64,000 nt of DNA from Candidatus Krumholzibacteriota bacterium (GTDB lineage: Bacteria > Krumholzibacteriota > Krumholzibacteriia > LZORAL124-64-63): positions 1 to 64,000 of the forward strand of contig JAJRZA010000036.1 in the NCBI GenBank assembly GCA_024275485.1. Reading direction: 5' to 3'. The translations under genes and the position numbers were made by a program. Position 1 is the first letter of the stretch; each line of letters starts with the position of its first letter. The notes beneath the pieces are model-generated. The model saw nothing but the letters and a program-made list of their open reading frames with translations, did not search any database and was not told the origin of the DNA. This document shows, piece by piece, positions 53,361 to 63,296 of this stretch.

Positions 53361-56300
53361 TCAATCGAGATTGGCGGCCAGCCAGCGGGCCGCCTCGTCT
53401 TCACCAATGCCACAGCGGCGCCCATAGTCGGCCACTTGATCTCTTCCCAAACGGCCGATGCCGAAATACCGGGCCTCCGGATGACTGAAATACCATCCGC
53501 TGACCGAAGCCGCCGGTTCCATGGCGCAGCTCTCGGTCAAGCTCAGACCCGCGTTCTTTTCCACGCCAAGCAAAGTGAAGAGCGCCTTCTTGGCAAAGTG
53601 GTCCGGGCAGGCGGGGTAGCCCGGCGCCGGCCGGATGCCTTGATAATCCTCGGCAATCAAGTCCGTAGTGTCAGGTTCGTCGGGGGCATACCCCCACAAC
53701 CGACGACGGACTTTCAGATGCAACCACTCGGCGCAGGCCTCGGCCAGACGATCGGCCACCGCCTTGACCATGATCGCCTGATAATCGTCACCCGCAATCT
53801 TGAATTGTTCCGACAACTCGGCAGCTCCCAAACCGGCGGTGCAGGCGAAAGCACCAGCCCAGTCAGGAATATCGAAGCCCAGTGGAGCCACAAAATCAAC
53901 CAATGAGAGATTCGCCCGCCCACTGGCACTGTAGCGCTGTTGGCGCAGAAAAGGAATGCGAGCCAGTTCGGCGGTTCGTTGAACATCCTTGTAAAAGACC
54001 AGATCGTCGTTGTCGTTGGCAGCGGAGAAAAGACCCACCACTGCCCTGGCCCGAAGGGAGTTGTCGGCAATCATCTGGTCCAACATGCTGTTGGCGTCGT
54101 CGAAAAGGCGGCGGGCTTCGGGCCCTGCGTCAGGGTTGTCGAAAATGGAAGGATGAGTGCCCGGCAGCCGCCAGGTGTGAAAGAAAGGTGTCCAGTCGAT
54201 GAAATCCCGCAGCCCGGAAAGATCGATGTCTTCAAAAACATGCAGACCAGGTTTGTCCGGTTCCGGGGGTATGGTCTTCTGGAAATCCAAGCGCAGGGCA
54301 TTGGCCCGCGCCTCGGCAAGAGTGACCAGTTTTCGCCGATTGAGGTCGGCCTCCCGCTTGTTCCGCATCTCAGTGTACTGCTCACGGGTAGAATCGGCAA
54401 TATCGGCCTTGGTCAGAGGGTTCATCAGGGAGCTGAGCAACGAAACGGCCTTGGAGGCGTCCTTCACATAATAAACTCCCGGCTGGTAAAACGGCGCAAT
54501 TTTCACGGCCGTGTGCAGACGGCTGGTGGTGGCGCCCCCGATCAGCAGCGGTACCTTCAAACCTGCACGTTGCATTTGGTCGGCCACGTGTTCCATCTCC
54601 GTCAGGGAGGGAGTGATCAGTCCGCTGAGGCCTACCACGTCCACCTTTTCTTCCAGGGCGGTGGCGATGATTTTGTCCACCGGAACCATCACACCCAAAT
54701 CGATGATCCGGTAGTTGTTGCAACCCATGACCACTGAAACGATGTTCTTGCCGATGTCGTGCACATCTCCTTTGACCGTGGCCATCAGCACCGTGCCCGC
54801 CCCCGCGCTTTTGCCATCATCCAGGGCTTCCAGATAGGGTTCCAGGACACCGACGGCCTTCTTCATGACCCGCGCCGAACGGATGACCTGGGGCAGGAAC
54901 ATCTTTCCCTCGCCAAACAAATCTCCCACATGGTTCATGCCGGCCATCAGCGGCCCTTCGATGACCTTCAGAGGGCTTTGCAATTCCTCCAGGGCCTTCA
55001 TCGTATCTTCTTCGATGAAATTGGCTTCCCACGTGAGCAGGGCGTGGTCAAGGCGTTCGGCCACTGGATATTCCCGCCAGGAGAGATCCTCTTCGTGGGT
55101 GGTTTTTTTACCCGCCGTACGGGTGGCCAACTCAATGAGGCGATCGGTGGCACCAGGTTTGCGATTCAGCACCACATCTTCAACTGCTTCGAGCAATTCG
55201 GGGTTGATCTCTTCGTAGACCGCCAGTTGGCCGGCGTTGACAATGCCCAGGTCCAGGCCGGCGTCGATGGCGTAGTAGAGAAAAACCGAGTGCATGGCCT
55301 CACGAACGGTTTCGTTGCCGCGAAAGCTGAAACTCAGGTTGCTGATGCCGCCGCTGATCAAGGCGCCTGGCATTTCAGCCTTGATGCGCCGGCAGGTCTG
55401 GATGAAATCAATCGCGTAGCCATCGTGTTCAGGCATGCCGGTGGCCACGGCAAAAACATTGGGATCAAAAATTACATCGCCGGGGTCCCACCCCTCTTCC
55501 TTGACCAGGATATCATAGGCTCGTTGGCACACAGCAACCCTGCGTTCCAGAGTATCGGCCTGCCCATCTTCGTCGAAGGCCATGACGATGGCGGCAGCTC
55601 CATATTGCTGTACAAGACGGGCCTTGCGCCGGAACTCGTCCTGCCCATCCTTGAGACTGATGGAATTGACCACGCCTTTGCCCTGAATTCTCTGCAACCC
55701 GGCCTCAAGCACTTCCCAGCGACTGGAATCGATCATCACCGGCACTCGGGAAACCTCGGGATCGCTGGCCAGCACATTCAAGAAATCGCTCATGGCGGAC
55801 ACCGAATCGAGCATGGCGTCGTCCATGTTCACGTCGACGATCTGGGCGCCTCCACGAACCTGTCGGCGGCCAACCTCGAGGGCTTCTTCCAGTTTTTCTT
55901 CGCGAATCAAACGGGCAAAACGACGACTGCCGGCCACGTTGGTCCTCTCGCCCACATTGACAAATAGACTTTCGGTGGAAATGTTCAGGGGTTCGAGTCC
56001 CGACAACCAGGTGCCGGGTCGTTTTTTGGCCACTTCACGCGGGGCGATTCCCTTGAGGGCCTCATCAATAGCCTTGATAAAGGCCGGGGTGGTGCCACAG
56101 CAACCGCCGGCAATATTCAACAAACCGCCTTCGGCGAAATCGGCCAGAATGCCGGCCATCTGGTCCGGCGTCTCGTCGTAACCACCCAAGTCGTTGGGCA
56201 AGCCGGCGTTGGGATGGGCCGACACCAGGGTATCGGCGTGCCAGGAAATTTCCTCCACGAAGGGACGCATGGCCGTAGCCCCAAGTGCGCAGTTCAAACC

Positions 56301-57035
56301 AAAAACAGCCGGATCGGCGTGTTGCAGACTGGTCCAGAAAGCAGCAGGGGTCTGGCCGGTGAGAGTGCGCCCGCTGGCGTCGGTTATTGTACCGGATATC
56401 CACAATGGCATTTCCTGTAAACCGCGTTGGCGCATGAGGCTGCGACAGGCAAAAACAGCCGCTTTGGCGTTGAGGGGATCGAAAACCGTCTCGATGACCA
56501 GGAAGTCCACCCCGCCGTCGAGCAGAGCCTCGGCCTCTTCGCCATACGCGGTCACCAGTTCGTTGAAGGTGATGTTGCGCAGACCGGGATCGTTCACATC
56601 CGGGCTGATGGAACAGGTGCGGTTGGTTGGCGCCAAGCTGCCGGCAACGAAGCGTGGCCGATCCGGGGTTTGCGCCGTGATCTTGTCGGCTTCTTTTCGA
56701 GCCAACCGGGCGGCGGCCACGTTGATGTCCCGCACCAGGTGGGCTGTCTGGTAGTCGGCCTGGGCCACCGAGGTCCCGTTGAAGGTATTGGTGGTTATGA
56801 TGTCCGCACCGGCCAACAAATAGTCCCGGTGAATTTCAGAGATAACCTCGGGTTTGGTCAGGCACAACAGGTCGTTGTTCCCTTTCAGGTCCACCGCATG
56901 GTCGGCCAGCAATTCACCCCGAAAATCGGCCTCGCCCAAACCGTAGCTCTGGATCATGGTGCCCATGGCTCCATCCAGAACCAGGATGCGCTCGGCAGCC
57001 ATCTCCCGGATCTGTTTTCTGGTCAGGCGTTGCAT
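53361..57035 (-). CDS. metH: Cobalamin-dependent methionine synthase
   Basis: 1224 residues, full length. Four modules are present. The homocysteine domain has zinc ligands Cys249 (FGLNCALGA) and Cys312-313 (GGCCGT). The pterin (methyl-THF) domain begins near [16 protein letters not shown]. The cobalamin domain has DVHDIGKNI with His near 759 as the lower ligand, plus [10 protein letters not shown]. The C-terminal reactivation domain carries [12 protein letters not shown], which binds AdoMet for reductive methylation. The enzyme makes methionine in the cytoplasm and needs vitamin B12. No SAM or cobalamin riboswitch is visible in the 61 bases before the ATG; the gene follows the deacetylase on the same strand. 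Confidence 0.96.
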   Translation of the reverse strand: MQRLTRKQIREMAAERILVLDGAMGTMIQSYGLGEADFRGELLADHAVDLKGNNDLLCLTKPEVISEIHRDYLLAGADIITTNTFNGTSVAQADYQTAHLVRDINVAAARLARKEADKITAQTPDRPRFVAGSLAPTNRTCSISPDVNDPGLRNITFNELVTAYGEEAEALLDGGVDFLVIETVFDPLNAKAAVFACRSLMRQRGLQEMPLWISGTITDASGRTLTGQTPAAFWTSLQHADPAVFGLNCALGATAMRPFVEEISWHADTLVSAHPNAGLPNDLGGYDETPDQMAGILADFAEGGLLNIAGGCCGTTPAFIKAIDEALKGIAPREVAKKRPGTWLSGLEPLNISTESLFVNVGERTNVAGSRRFARLIREEKLEEALEVGRRQVRGGAQIVDVNMDDAMLDSVSAMSDFLNVLASDPEVSRVPVMIDSSRWEVLEAGLQRIQGKGVVNSISLKDGQDEFRRKARLVQQYGAAAIVMAFDEDGQADTLERRVAVCQRAYDILVKEEGWDPGDVIFDPNVFAVATGMPEHDGYAIDFIQTCRRIKAEMPGALISGGISNLSFSFRGNETVREAMHSVFLYYAIDAGLDLGIVNAGQLAVYEEINPELLEAVEDVVLNRKPGATDRLIELATRTAGKKTTHEEDLSWREYPVAERLDHALLTWEANFIEEDTMKALEELQSPLKVIEGPLMAGMNHVGDLFGEGKMFLPQVIRSARVMKKAVGVLEPYLEALDDGKSAGAGTVLMATVKGDVHDIGKNIVSVVMGCNNYRIIDLGVMVPVDKIIATALEEKVDVVGLSGLITPSLTEMEHVADQMQRAGLKVPLLIGGATTSRLHTAVKIAPFYQPGVYYVKDASKAVSLLSSLMNPLTKADIADSTREQYTEMRNKREADLNRRKLVTLAEARANALRLDFQKTIPPEPDKPGLHVFEDIDLSGLRDFIDWTPFFHTWRLPGTHPSIFDNPDAGPEARRLFDDANSMLDQMIADNSLRARAVVGLFSAANDNDDLVFYKDVQRTAELARIPFLRQQRYSASGRANLSLVDFVAPLGFDIPDWAGAFACTAGLGAAELSEQFKIAGDDYQAIMVKAVADRLAEACAEWLHLKVRRRLWGYAPDEPDTTDLIAEDYQGIRPAPGYPACPDHFAKKALFTLLGVEKNAGLSLTESCAMEPAASVSGWYFSHPEARYFGIGRLGRDQVADYGRRCGIGEDEAARWLAANLD

Positions 57036-57096
57036 GGTTTCTTTTGCCTCAGGGTTTCGGGTCCATGGATCGGGATTCGTTAATAAAAGGGGCTAC

Positions 57097-58179
57097 TTAA
57101 TACTGGTGATCCGTGCCAATGATCCACTTTTGACTGAACCAATACCAGCGTCCGGTGCCCGGGACCGGAGCCGTCACATTATATCGACTTCGCCCCGGTG
57201 GCAACGGATTCGGCGCCTGGATTTGCAAAACCCCACCTTCGGCATCCAGCCAGTTGCAGGCAATGGCACCCTGTTTGCTTGCAAAAGCCGTCACTTCGTC
57301 CGCATTCAGGCAGGTGGTATTCAAGACCAACTCAAGACTGGGAGCAGATTTGGCGGCTTCTTGAGGATCCAAATTGGGGTCAACACCCATCAGGTTCACC
57401 ATGGGCATCGGCAAGGAAGAAATCTTGATGCCAAAATTTTCCAGGGCCGCAAATTCGGCGGCCATAGGGAAGCGGGGCAACCGGGTAAAGTCGCTCTGGG
57501 GGCCCACCACTCCTGATTGCTGCCCGAAAGCCGTCCAACCCAACCGGGCGATGACGCCCTGGACATCCGGAGCATATTCTCCATAGGGGTAGGCCAGCAA
57601 CGGATGAGTCGTCAGGTGCTCTTCCGCCAACCGATTGTTGGCCTCCTTGAGTTCCGATTCCAGACGTTGAATATGCAGCAGGGAATCCTCTTGAGCCCGG
57701 CGCCGGTTCATGAATCCATGATGCAGACCATGACTGGCCACCGTGGCACCGCCTGCCTGCATTTCCCTGAGTTGGTTCCAGTTCAAAACCGGTCCTTCGT
57801 GCTGGTCGATGGCGTCGGGGCAAACAAAAACAGTGAAGGGCCAACCACGCTTTTTCAGGCGGGGAAAAACCTCGGAATATACAGATTCGTAACCATCATC
57901 AAAAGTCAGGACCACAACACTGTCGGGCAAATCCTGTCCCGTCTTAATTTTATGGACAACCGAGGGCAAATCCAAAATCCGAAAACCATTCAATTCCAGA
58001 TATTCCAGATGTCGATCGAAGACATCCGGAGTGACGCTTGTGGAAGATGGGGTATCGTTGCTCACGTGATGGTATATGAGAAAGACGGCGTGGGGAGGAT
58101 TGCAGGCATCCCTGCAAGACGCAGGGTCTGAGATCAACAGGGACAAGAACAAAAAAAAGAACAGAACCAAGTATTTCAT
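57097..58179 (-). CDS. Exported polysaccharide deacetylase (NodB homology)
   Basis: 360 residues with a signal peptide (LVLFFFLFLSLLISDPAS). The carbohydrate esterase 4 motifs are present: VVLTFDDGYES (metal Asp and base), ATVASHGLHHGFM (the two metal His), and LLAYPYGEYAPDV. These proteins remove N-acetyl groups from poly-GlcNAc, chitin-like or peptidoglycan chains at the cell surface. The early YHHVSNDTPSSTSVTPDVF matches the PgaB-like N-terminal start. The C-terminal 90 residues form an extra beta domain ending in a Trp-rich stretch (GRWYWFSQKWIIG). GGAGG lies 5 bases before the ATG. Confidence 0.88.
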   Translation of the reverse strand: MKYLVLFFFLFLSLLISDPASCRDACNPPHAVFLIYHHVSNDTPSSTSVTPDVFDRHLEYLELNGFRILDLPSVVHKIKTGQDLPDSVVVLTFDDGYESVYSEVFPRLKKRGWPFTVFVCPDAIDQHEGPVLNWNQLREMQAGGATVASHGLHHGFMNRRRAQEDSLLHIQRLESELKEANNRLAEEHLTTHPLLAYPYGEYAPDVQGVIARLGWTAFGQQSGVVGPQSDFTRLPRFPMAAEFAALENFGIKISSLPMPMVNLMGVDPNLDPQEAAKSAPSLELVLNTTCLNADEVTAFASKQGAIACNWLDAEGGVLQIQAPNPLPPGRSRYNVTAPVPGTGRWYWFSQKWIIGTDHQY

Positions 58180-58245
58180 GAAGCCTCCGGAACTGGCAAC
58201 GGGGAGAAACCCAAGGTGCCATGGGATCAACTCCGGAGGTTTGCG

Positions 58246-58455
58246 TCAACGGTTTTCTGGCCGATCCGGTCGAAGGCCATCTGCTGCCTCAGGCGCTGGT
58301 TCCGCAAGCACCACCTTGGCGGGACCAACTTTAGCCTCAGCCACAACTTTGGCCTTCGAATCTTCGGACAGGAATAGAATCAGGGCAGCCAGGGACAAAA
58401 TGATGGCAATGAGATCGCGAAGGATGCTGCGTTGTCTGTAGTGCAATTTGTTCAT
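58246..58455 (-). CDS. Small single-helix membrane protein
   Basis: 69 residues. A basic N-terminus (NKLHYRQRSILRD) precedes one membrane helix (LIAIILSLAALILFL). A short Ala/Val/Glu/Pro-rich tail follows. A very strong ribosome binding site (AAGGAGGGATCC) precedes the ATG, which supports real translation. It is 66 bases ahead of the deacetylase on the same strand. Unknown function; too short for a family call. Confidence 0.6.
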   Translation of the reverse strand: MNKLHYRQRSILRDLIAIILSLAALILFLSEDSKAKVVAEAKVGPAKVVLAEPAPEAADGLRPDRPENR

Positions 58456-58856
58456 GGATCCCTCCTTGGTTGCGAACTACGATAAGATTCCCCTGCAGGC
58501 ATGGTGCCGCAAGTTGGCTGTCCTTGAAAAAACCCATCAACATCCTTCAATTAAATAATTTACAAATATCAAGATTCATCAACCTCCACCCAAAACCTCA
58601 CATTTTCGTACCTCCAGGTACATTGATTGCCCCACAGGTCCAGCGCTACCGGATAAAATTGTGAAGTGGGGACGAAGTCATCAAGAGCACCGAATTCTGG
58701 ATTTGTTTACCCTTGTTGTAAAATTCTGAAGATGAAGAATTGATTGGTCAGCCCTGAATCTGCTATATTTTCCCCAGTTGAGATTCTCCCATCGGCTCCG
58801 CACCCGGCCCCCGACCCGTGTGCAAGCTTTCTTTTGTCCATTGAAAGAGGAAAACA
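58456..58856. other. Intergenic region between divergent genes
   Basis: No gene was recognised. It contains a strand of AT-rich sequence, the promoter element at 58740-58769 for the BNR gene, and no obvious inverted repeat. Confidence 0.5.
58740..58769 (+). promoter_or_regulatory. Sigma-70-type promoter of the BNR-repeat protein gene
   Basis: TTGATT (58740-58745) and TATATT (58764-58769) are 18 bases apart, and TG at 58761-58762 makes an extended -10. It lies about 88 bases before the ATG at 58857. Confidence 0.5.
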
Positions 58857-61800
58857 ATGCCCCATTTCACCCCTCAGGGCCCCGCCATATCAGTGCGCCT
58901 GTTCCTTTTGATCAGCTTGATCCTTCTTGCTTTTTCTTCTGCCCTTGCCGAGGACGACACACCCTGGTCCAGCGGCGACTTCGGCGGCCTTGCCTTTCGG
59001 GAAATCGGACCTGCCATCGCCTCGGGCCGTATTGCCGATTTTGCCGTGGATCCCCGCAACAAAAACCATTATTACGTGGGCGTATGCAGTGGCGGTGTGT
59101 GGGAAACCCACAATGCGGGTATCACCTTCAAGCCCATCTTCGACGGCGAAGACAGCTATTCCATTGGCTGTTTGGCCATCAGCCCCAGCCACCCGGACAT
59201 CGTTTGGGTGGGTTCGGGTGAAAGCAACAGCCAGCGCAGCGTAGCCTATGGTGACGGTATCTACAAGTCGGTGGACGGCGGCAGCAGCTGGCAGAACATG
59301 GGCCTGAAGCGCTCCCTGCACATTGGCCGCATCATCGTTCATCCCACCAACCCGGATGTGGTCTGGGTGGCTGCCGAAGGTCCCCTGTGGGGCCCGGGCG
59401 GCGAACGTGGTGTGTTCAAGACCACCGACGGCGGTGAAAACTGGCATTTGATTCTGGAGATTGACGAAAATACCGGAGTGGTTGACCTGGTGGCCGACCC
59501 CCGCGATCCCGATGTCATTTATGCCGCCACCTACCAGCGTCGACGCCACACCTGGACCCTGATCAACGGCGGCCCCGGCAGCGGCATCCACAAAACCACC
59601 GATGGTGGCGGAACCTGGACCGAACTGACCAGCGGATTGCCCAAAACCGACATGGGACGCATCGGTCTGGCCATCGCCCCCAAGGCTCCCGATACGGTTT
59701 ACGCCATCATTGAAGCGGCCAAAGGCAAAGGCGGCTTCTTCCGCACCCAAAACGGCGGCGCTTCCTGGAAGAAGATGAGCGACTATGTTGCCGGAAGTCC
59801 CCAGTACTACAACGAGATCATCCCCGACCCCATCAACCCGGACCGCATTTACAGCATGGACACTTTCCTGCAGGTCACCGAAGACGGCGGGAAAAACTGG
59901 CGCCGGTTGAGCATTGCCAGCAAGCATGTCGATGATCACGCCCTGTGGATCAATCCCACGGATACCGATCATCTGATAGCCGGTTGCGACGGCGGCATAT
60001 ACGAGAGCTTTGACCGGGGTGACAACTGGCGTTTCTTCCCCAACCTGCCCATCACCCAGTTTTACAGGGTGGCCGTGGACCAGGATGAACCATTCTACAA
60101 CGTGTATGGCGGCACCCAGGACAACAACACCATCGGCGGACCGTCGCGCACCACCTTCGGCCACGGGGCCAGCAACCGCGAATGGTTCTTCACACTCGGT
60201 GGCGACGGTTTCAAACCCGCCATCGACCCCACCAATCCGAACATTGTCTACAGCCAGTGGCAGTACGGCAATCTGCACCGTTACGACAAAGTGAGCGGTG
60301 AAAATCTGGACATCCAGCCCCAGCCCGAGTTGGGCGAAATCCTGAACTGGAACTGGAACTCTCCCCTGCTGATCAGCCCGCACAACCATGAGCGGTTGTA
60401 CTATTGCTGCCAAAAGGTCTTTGTCAGCAATGATAGAGGTCATAGCTGGACCAAAATCAGTGGCGACTTGAGCAGCGGCGTGGACCGCAACAAGCTGAAG
60501 GTGATGGATCGGGTATGGGGCATCGATACGGTGGCCAAGAACAACAGCACCTCCGTATACGGCTCCATCATTGCCTTCAACGAATCGGTTGTGCAGGAAG
60601 GGCTGTTGTTCGCCGGCACCGACGACGGGCTGATTCACGTGCGCCAACCCGGTGAGACCGACTGGACCAGATACGACCACTTCAAGGACGTGCCCGACGG
60701 CAGCTATGTGAGCGATCTGGAGCCTTCGCAGTTCGATAAAGATGTGGTTTTTGCCACTTTCGACAACCACAAGCGTGACGACTTCAAGCCCTACGTTTTA
60801 ATGAGCTCCAACCAGGGGAAAAGCTGGAAAAGCATCGCCGGCGACCTTCCCGAGCGCGGCACCGTCTATACCTTTGCCCAGGATCATGTGGATGCGGAGT
60901 TGCTCTTTGTGGGCACCGAATTCGGCATGTTCTTCACCCGCGACAACGGCGAACACTGGACCCAACTGAGCGCCGGCATCCCTGTGATCGCCTGCCGGGA
61001 CCTGGAAATCCAGCGCCGGGAAAATGACCTCGTTGTGGCCACTTTCGGTCGCGGTTTCTACATCCTGGACGATTATTCCCCCCTACGGAATTGGACCACC
61101 GAAACCATGGACCGGAAAGCCATCATCTTCCCGGTGAAGGACGCCTGGCTTTACAACGAGGGCACGCCCGTGGGGTCGGCGGGCCGTGGCCACCAGGGCG
61201 ATTCCTTCTACTTGGCCGACAACCCTCCTTTCGGTGCTGTGATCACCTATCGCCTGAAGGACAAACTGACCAGCCTGCAGGATCAACGACGAGAGGCCGA
61301 GTCCGAGAAATTCAAAAACGATGAGCCCGTTTTCTATCCCAGCTGGGATGAATTGCGTGCCGAGGACCGGGAGCAGGATCCAGCAATCATCCTGACCATC
61401 AAGGACGACTCCGGTCAGGTTGTGCGTCGCTTTGGCGGTCCCACCGGTGACGGCATCCATCGGGTAGCCTGGGATCTTCGTTATCCGGACATCAGCCCGG
61501 TGAATCTGAATCGCAGCGGCCAGAGTACTCCCTGGGACGACATCCCGGCCGGACCGTTCGCCATGCCCGGCTCCTACAACGTGACGGTGAGCCAACGCGT
61601 GCTCGGGGAAGAAACCGTCCTGGCAGGCCCTGTGGAATTCAAAACCCGGTTGCTGGGCACCAATGAATTGCAAACCGATGATTTCAGCGCCTCCCTGGCC
61701 TTCCAGAAAGAAGCCGCCGAATTGAACCGGGCCGTGCTCGGTGCCTCGCGCACCATGAGTGACGCCAAGACCCGCCTTGAACACATCCGGCAGGCCATCA

Positions 61801-62153
61801 ACGATACTCCCTCCCTGAGCCGCTCCATGTTGGACGAGGTGGACCGCCTGACCAACCAGTTGGCCGACATGCGCGTAGTCATGTTTGGTGACGGCACCAT
61901 CTCCAGTCACAGCGAACCGACCACTCCCGGCGTGCGCGGCCGGGTCAGTCGGGTCATGTGGGGCACCAGGAGCATCACCACCGCGCCAACGCAGACCCAA
62001 CGAGAGAGTCTAGATGTGGCTGCTGGGCAGTTTGGACCTCTGCTGGAAGAACTGCGAAGCTTGGTGGAAAGAGATATCAATAATTTGGAAAACACCCTGG
62101 AAACGGCTGGAGCGCCCTACACGCCGGGGCGTATTCCTGTCTGGCAAAAGTAG
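58857..62153 (+). CDS. Large exported BNR/sortilin-type beta-propeller protein
   Basis: 1098 residues. A signal peptide (VRLFLLISLILLAFSSALA) is followed by two sets of BNR/Asp-box propeller repeats: SVDGGSSWQNM, TTDGGENWHLI, TTDGGGTWTEL, TEDGGKNWRRL, DRGHSWTKI, NQGKSWKSI and DNGEHWTQL. A C-terminal beta domain (residues about 720-900) and helices (about 920-1098) complete it. Proteins of this size and layout are often labelled 'glycosyl hydrolase', but no catalytic residues can be identified. The propellers probably bind protein or glycan at the surface. AGAGG precedes the ATG. It is monocistronic between its own promoter and a terminator-like hairpin. Confidence 0.88.
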   Translation: MPHFTPQGPAISVRLFLLISLILLAFSSALAEDDTPWSSGDFGGLAFREIGPAIASGRIADFAVDPRNKNHYYVGVCSGGVWETHNAGITFKPIFDGEDSYSIGCLAISPSHPDIVWVGSGESNSQRSVAYGDGIYKSVDGGSSWQNMGLKRSLHIGRIIVHPTNPDVVWVAAEGPLWGPGGERGVFKTTDGGENWHLILEIDENTGVVDLVADPRDPDVIYAATYQRRRHTWTLINGGPGSGIHKTTDGGGTWTELTSGLPKTDMGRIGLAIAPKAPDTVYAIIEAAKGKGGFFRTQNGGASWKKMSDYVAGSPQYYNEIIPDPINPDRIYSMDTFLQVTEDGGKNWRRLSIASKHVDDHALWINPTDTDHLIAGCDGGIYESFDRGDNWRFFPNLPITQFYRVAVDQDEPFYNVYGGTQDNNTIGGPSRTTFGHGASNREWFFTLGGDGFKPAIDPTNPNIVYSQWQYGNLHRYDKVSGENLDIQPQPELGEILNWNWNSPLLISPHNHERLYYCCQKVFVSNDRGHSWTKISGDLSSGVDRNKLKVMDRVWGIDTVAKNNSTSVYGSIIAFNESVVQEGLLFAGTDDGLIHVRQPGETDWTRYDHFKDVPDGSYVSDLEPSQFDKDVVFATFDNHKRDDFKPYVLMSSNQGKSWKSIAGDLPERGTVYTFAQDHVDAELLFVGTEFGMFFTRDNGEHWTQLSAGIPVIACRDLEIQRRENDLVVATFGRGFYILDDYSPLRNWTTETMDRKAIIFPVKDAWLYNEGTPVGSAGRGHQGDSFYLADNPPFGAVITYRLKDKLTSLQDQRREAESEKFKNDEPVFYPSWDELRAEDREQDPAIILTIKDDSGQVVRRFGGPTGDGIHRVAWDLRYPDISPVNLNRSGQSTPWDDIPAGPFAMPGSYNVTVSQRVLGEETVLAGPVEFKTRLLGTNELQTDDFSASLAFQKEAAELNRAVLGASRTMSDAKTRLEHIRQAINDTPSLSRSMLDEVDRLTNQLADMRVVMFGDGTISSHSEPTTPGVRGRVSRVMWGTRSITTAPTQTQRESLDVAAGQFGPLLEELRSLVERDINNLENTLETAGAPYTPGRIPVWQK

Positions 62154-62175
62154 AATTTTCCGAATACCATCCATT

Positions 62176-62206
62176 CAGGCTCCGGTTTCCCCGGGGCCTG
62201 TTCTCA
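62176..62206 (+). terminator. Probable terminator after the BNR gene
   Basis: A 10-bp stem (CAGGCTCCGG at 62176-62185 with CCGGGGCCTG at 62191-62200, one G-U pair) is followed by TTCTCATTATTTC, a T-rich but interrupted tract. Confidence 0.5.
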
Positions 62207-62316
62207 TTATTTCTCCACTTTTTTGACCTTAAAATTTCAATTATTCCTGCCAGTTGACTATATTCTTTCTGAAATACGGGAACAGTTATCCCATTATATT
62301 GTTGTTCCCTGATCCG

Positions 62317-62733
62317 ATGAGGGCTTGCACTTTGAAGACGTGGCGAAAATTCCACATGTACAGTTTCGGCCACTTCAAACTCCTGAGTTTGGTCGTCGTA
62401 ATATGCATGTTCTTTATTTCCATCACCGGATTTCTGCTGAACCACAGGCACGATTTCCGTTGGGTCGACACCACACGTGTCCCCACAAGGATTCTGCCGC
62501 CGGCTTATCAGGTCAGGCTGGACAATGTCAGGGAAGCCCAAGGCCTGGCGGATCTGTTTCCCGACGAGGCCAAGAGCGTGCCTCTGCAATGGCTGATCAC
62601 CGATTTTCACACCGGTGAAATCCTGGGTCCCTATGGGCCCTGGTTTTACGATTTGATCTCGGCCAGTTTCACTGTTCTTTGTGTAACCGGCATTGTCATG
62701 TACTTCAAGATCCGGCGTCGAAAGCGCTTTTAA
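62317..62733 (+). CDS. PepSY-associated membrane-helix protein
   Basis: About 138 residues with two membrane helices. The first follows HMYSFGHFK and reads LLSLVVVICMFFISITGFLL, then NHRHDFRW; the second, near the C-terminus, is LISASFTVLCVTGIVMYF followed by a basic end (KIRRRKRF). The 'ISITGFLLNH' pattern is that of PepSY-TM proteins, usually linked with iron or copper handling and respiratory electron flow. The periplasmic loop contains VPLQWLITDFHTGEILGPYG. Starts at 62254, 62317 or 62356 are possible; no strong ribosome binding site decides. It is followed after 26 bases by an exported Cys-containing protein. Confidence 0.7.
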   Translation: MRACTLKTWRKFHMYSFGHFKLLSLVVVICMFFISITGFLLNHRHDFRWVDTTRVPTRILPPAYQVRLDNVREAQGLADLFPDEAKSVPLQWLITDFHTGEILGPYGPWFYDLISASFTVLCVTGIVMYFKIRRRKRF

Positions 62734-62759
62734 CCCGGAAAAAACAAGGGGAGAACAAC

Positions 62760-63239
62760 ATGAGAACCGCAAAACTGCTGACCTTCGTTCTGGCTGCCGT
62801 GCTGATCAGCCTGGTAGCCACCGCGGCCCTGGCCAAAGACGTCTACACCGTGAAATCCATGGCTGGTGACGTCAGCAAAATTCAGGGTACCGAAATCACC
62901 GTCGAAGGCACCATCGTGGGGGCCTGCAAGAGCGGCTGCAAGATGTGGATCGCCGATGGCCAGTACAAGGAGGGTGACCTGTTCACTCTGGTTCGCGCCA
63001 AGGACGACGCTTTCAAATTCGACACCAAAAAAACCGGTGCCAAAGTGACCATGACCGGTTTCGTTGTGGCCAAGTACAAGGACTATTGCGGCGACAAGGA
63101 TAAAAAAGACCACGCGGAACACAAGGAATCCGGTGAAGTCAAAACCAGTTGCGCTGCCCCAGTAGATGTTGAATCCGCTACCAAGGGCGAGCTGGAAGAG
63201 ATGACCTTCTTTGCCACCACGGTAAAGTACATCGACTAG
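62760..63239 (+). CDS. Exported OB-fold-like protein with Cys pairs
   Basis: 159 residues. The signal peptide (LLTFVLAAVLISLVATAALA) gives a mature start KDVYTVKSMAG. The mature chain looks like an OB-fold (DUF4920-like): TEITVEGTIVGACKSGCKMWIAD, with strands up to VTMTGFVVAKYKDYCG. Two Cys pairs (GACKSGC; YCGDKD with a later TSC) and a His/Asp/Lys-rich stretch (KDHAEHKESG) could bind metal or form disulfides (inference). AGGGGAG precedes ATG 62760. Its position after the PepSY-type membrane protein suggests one unit for metal or redox handling in the envelope. Confidence 0.75.
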   Translation: MRTAKLLTFVLAAVLISLVATAALAKDVYTVKSMAGDVSKIQGTEITVEGTIVGACKSGCKMWIADGQYKEGDLFTLVRAKDDAFKFDTKKTGAKVTMTGFVVAKYKDYCGDKDKKDHAEHKESGEVKTSCAAPVDVESATKGELEEMTFFATTVKYID

Positions 63240-63263
63240 TGCCTGGTTTGATTTGGGAATAAG

Positions 63264-63295
63264 GGCCGCCTGGTTATTTAGGGCGGCCTTTTTTT
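63264..63295 (+). terminator. Rho-independent terminator between the OB-fold gene and sthA
   Basis: A 7-bp GC stem (63264-63270 with 63282-63288) around an 11-base loop is followed by seven T residues. It lies directly at the sthA stop. Confidence 0.85.
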
Positions 63296-63296
63296 G

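Noticed and set aside
57036-57096. SAM or cobalamin riboswitch before metH
   Set aside because: Only 61 bases separate metH from the upstream gene and no conserved riboswitch core was seen.
58470-58664. Short plus-strand frame in the gap before the BNR gene
   Set aside because: No ribosome binding site, unusual composition and no family similarity.
58890-60770. Long open frame (about 626 codons) antisense to the BNR gene
   Set aside because: A shadow of the high-GC coding strand; low-complexity Val/Gly/Ala-rich translation with no domain, while the plus strand has clear BNR repeats.
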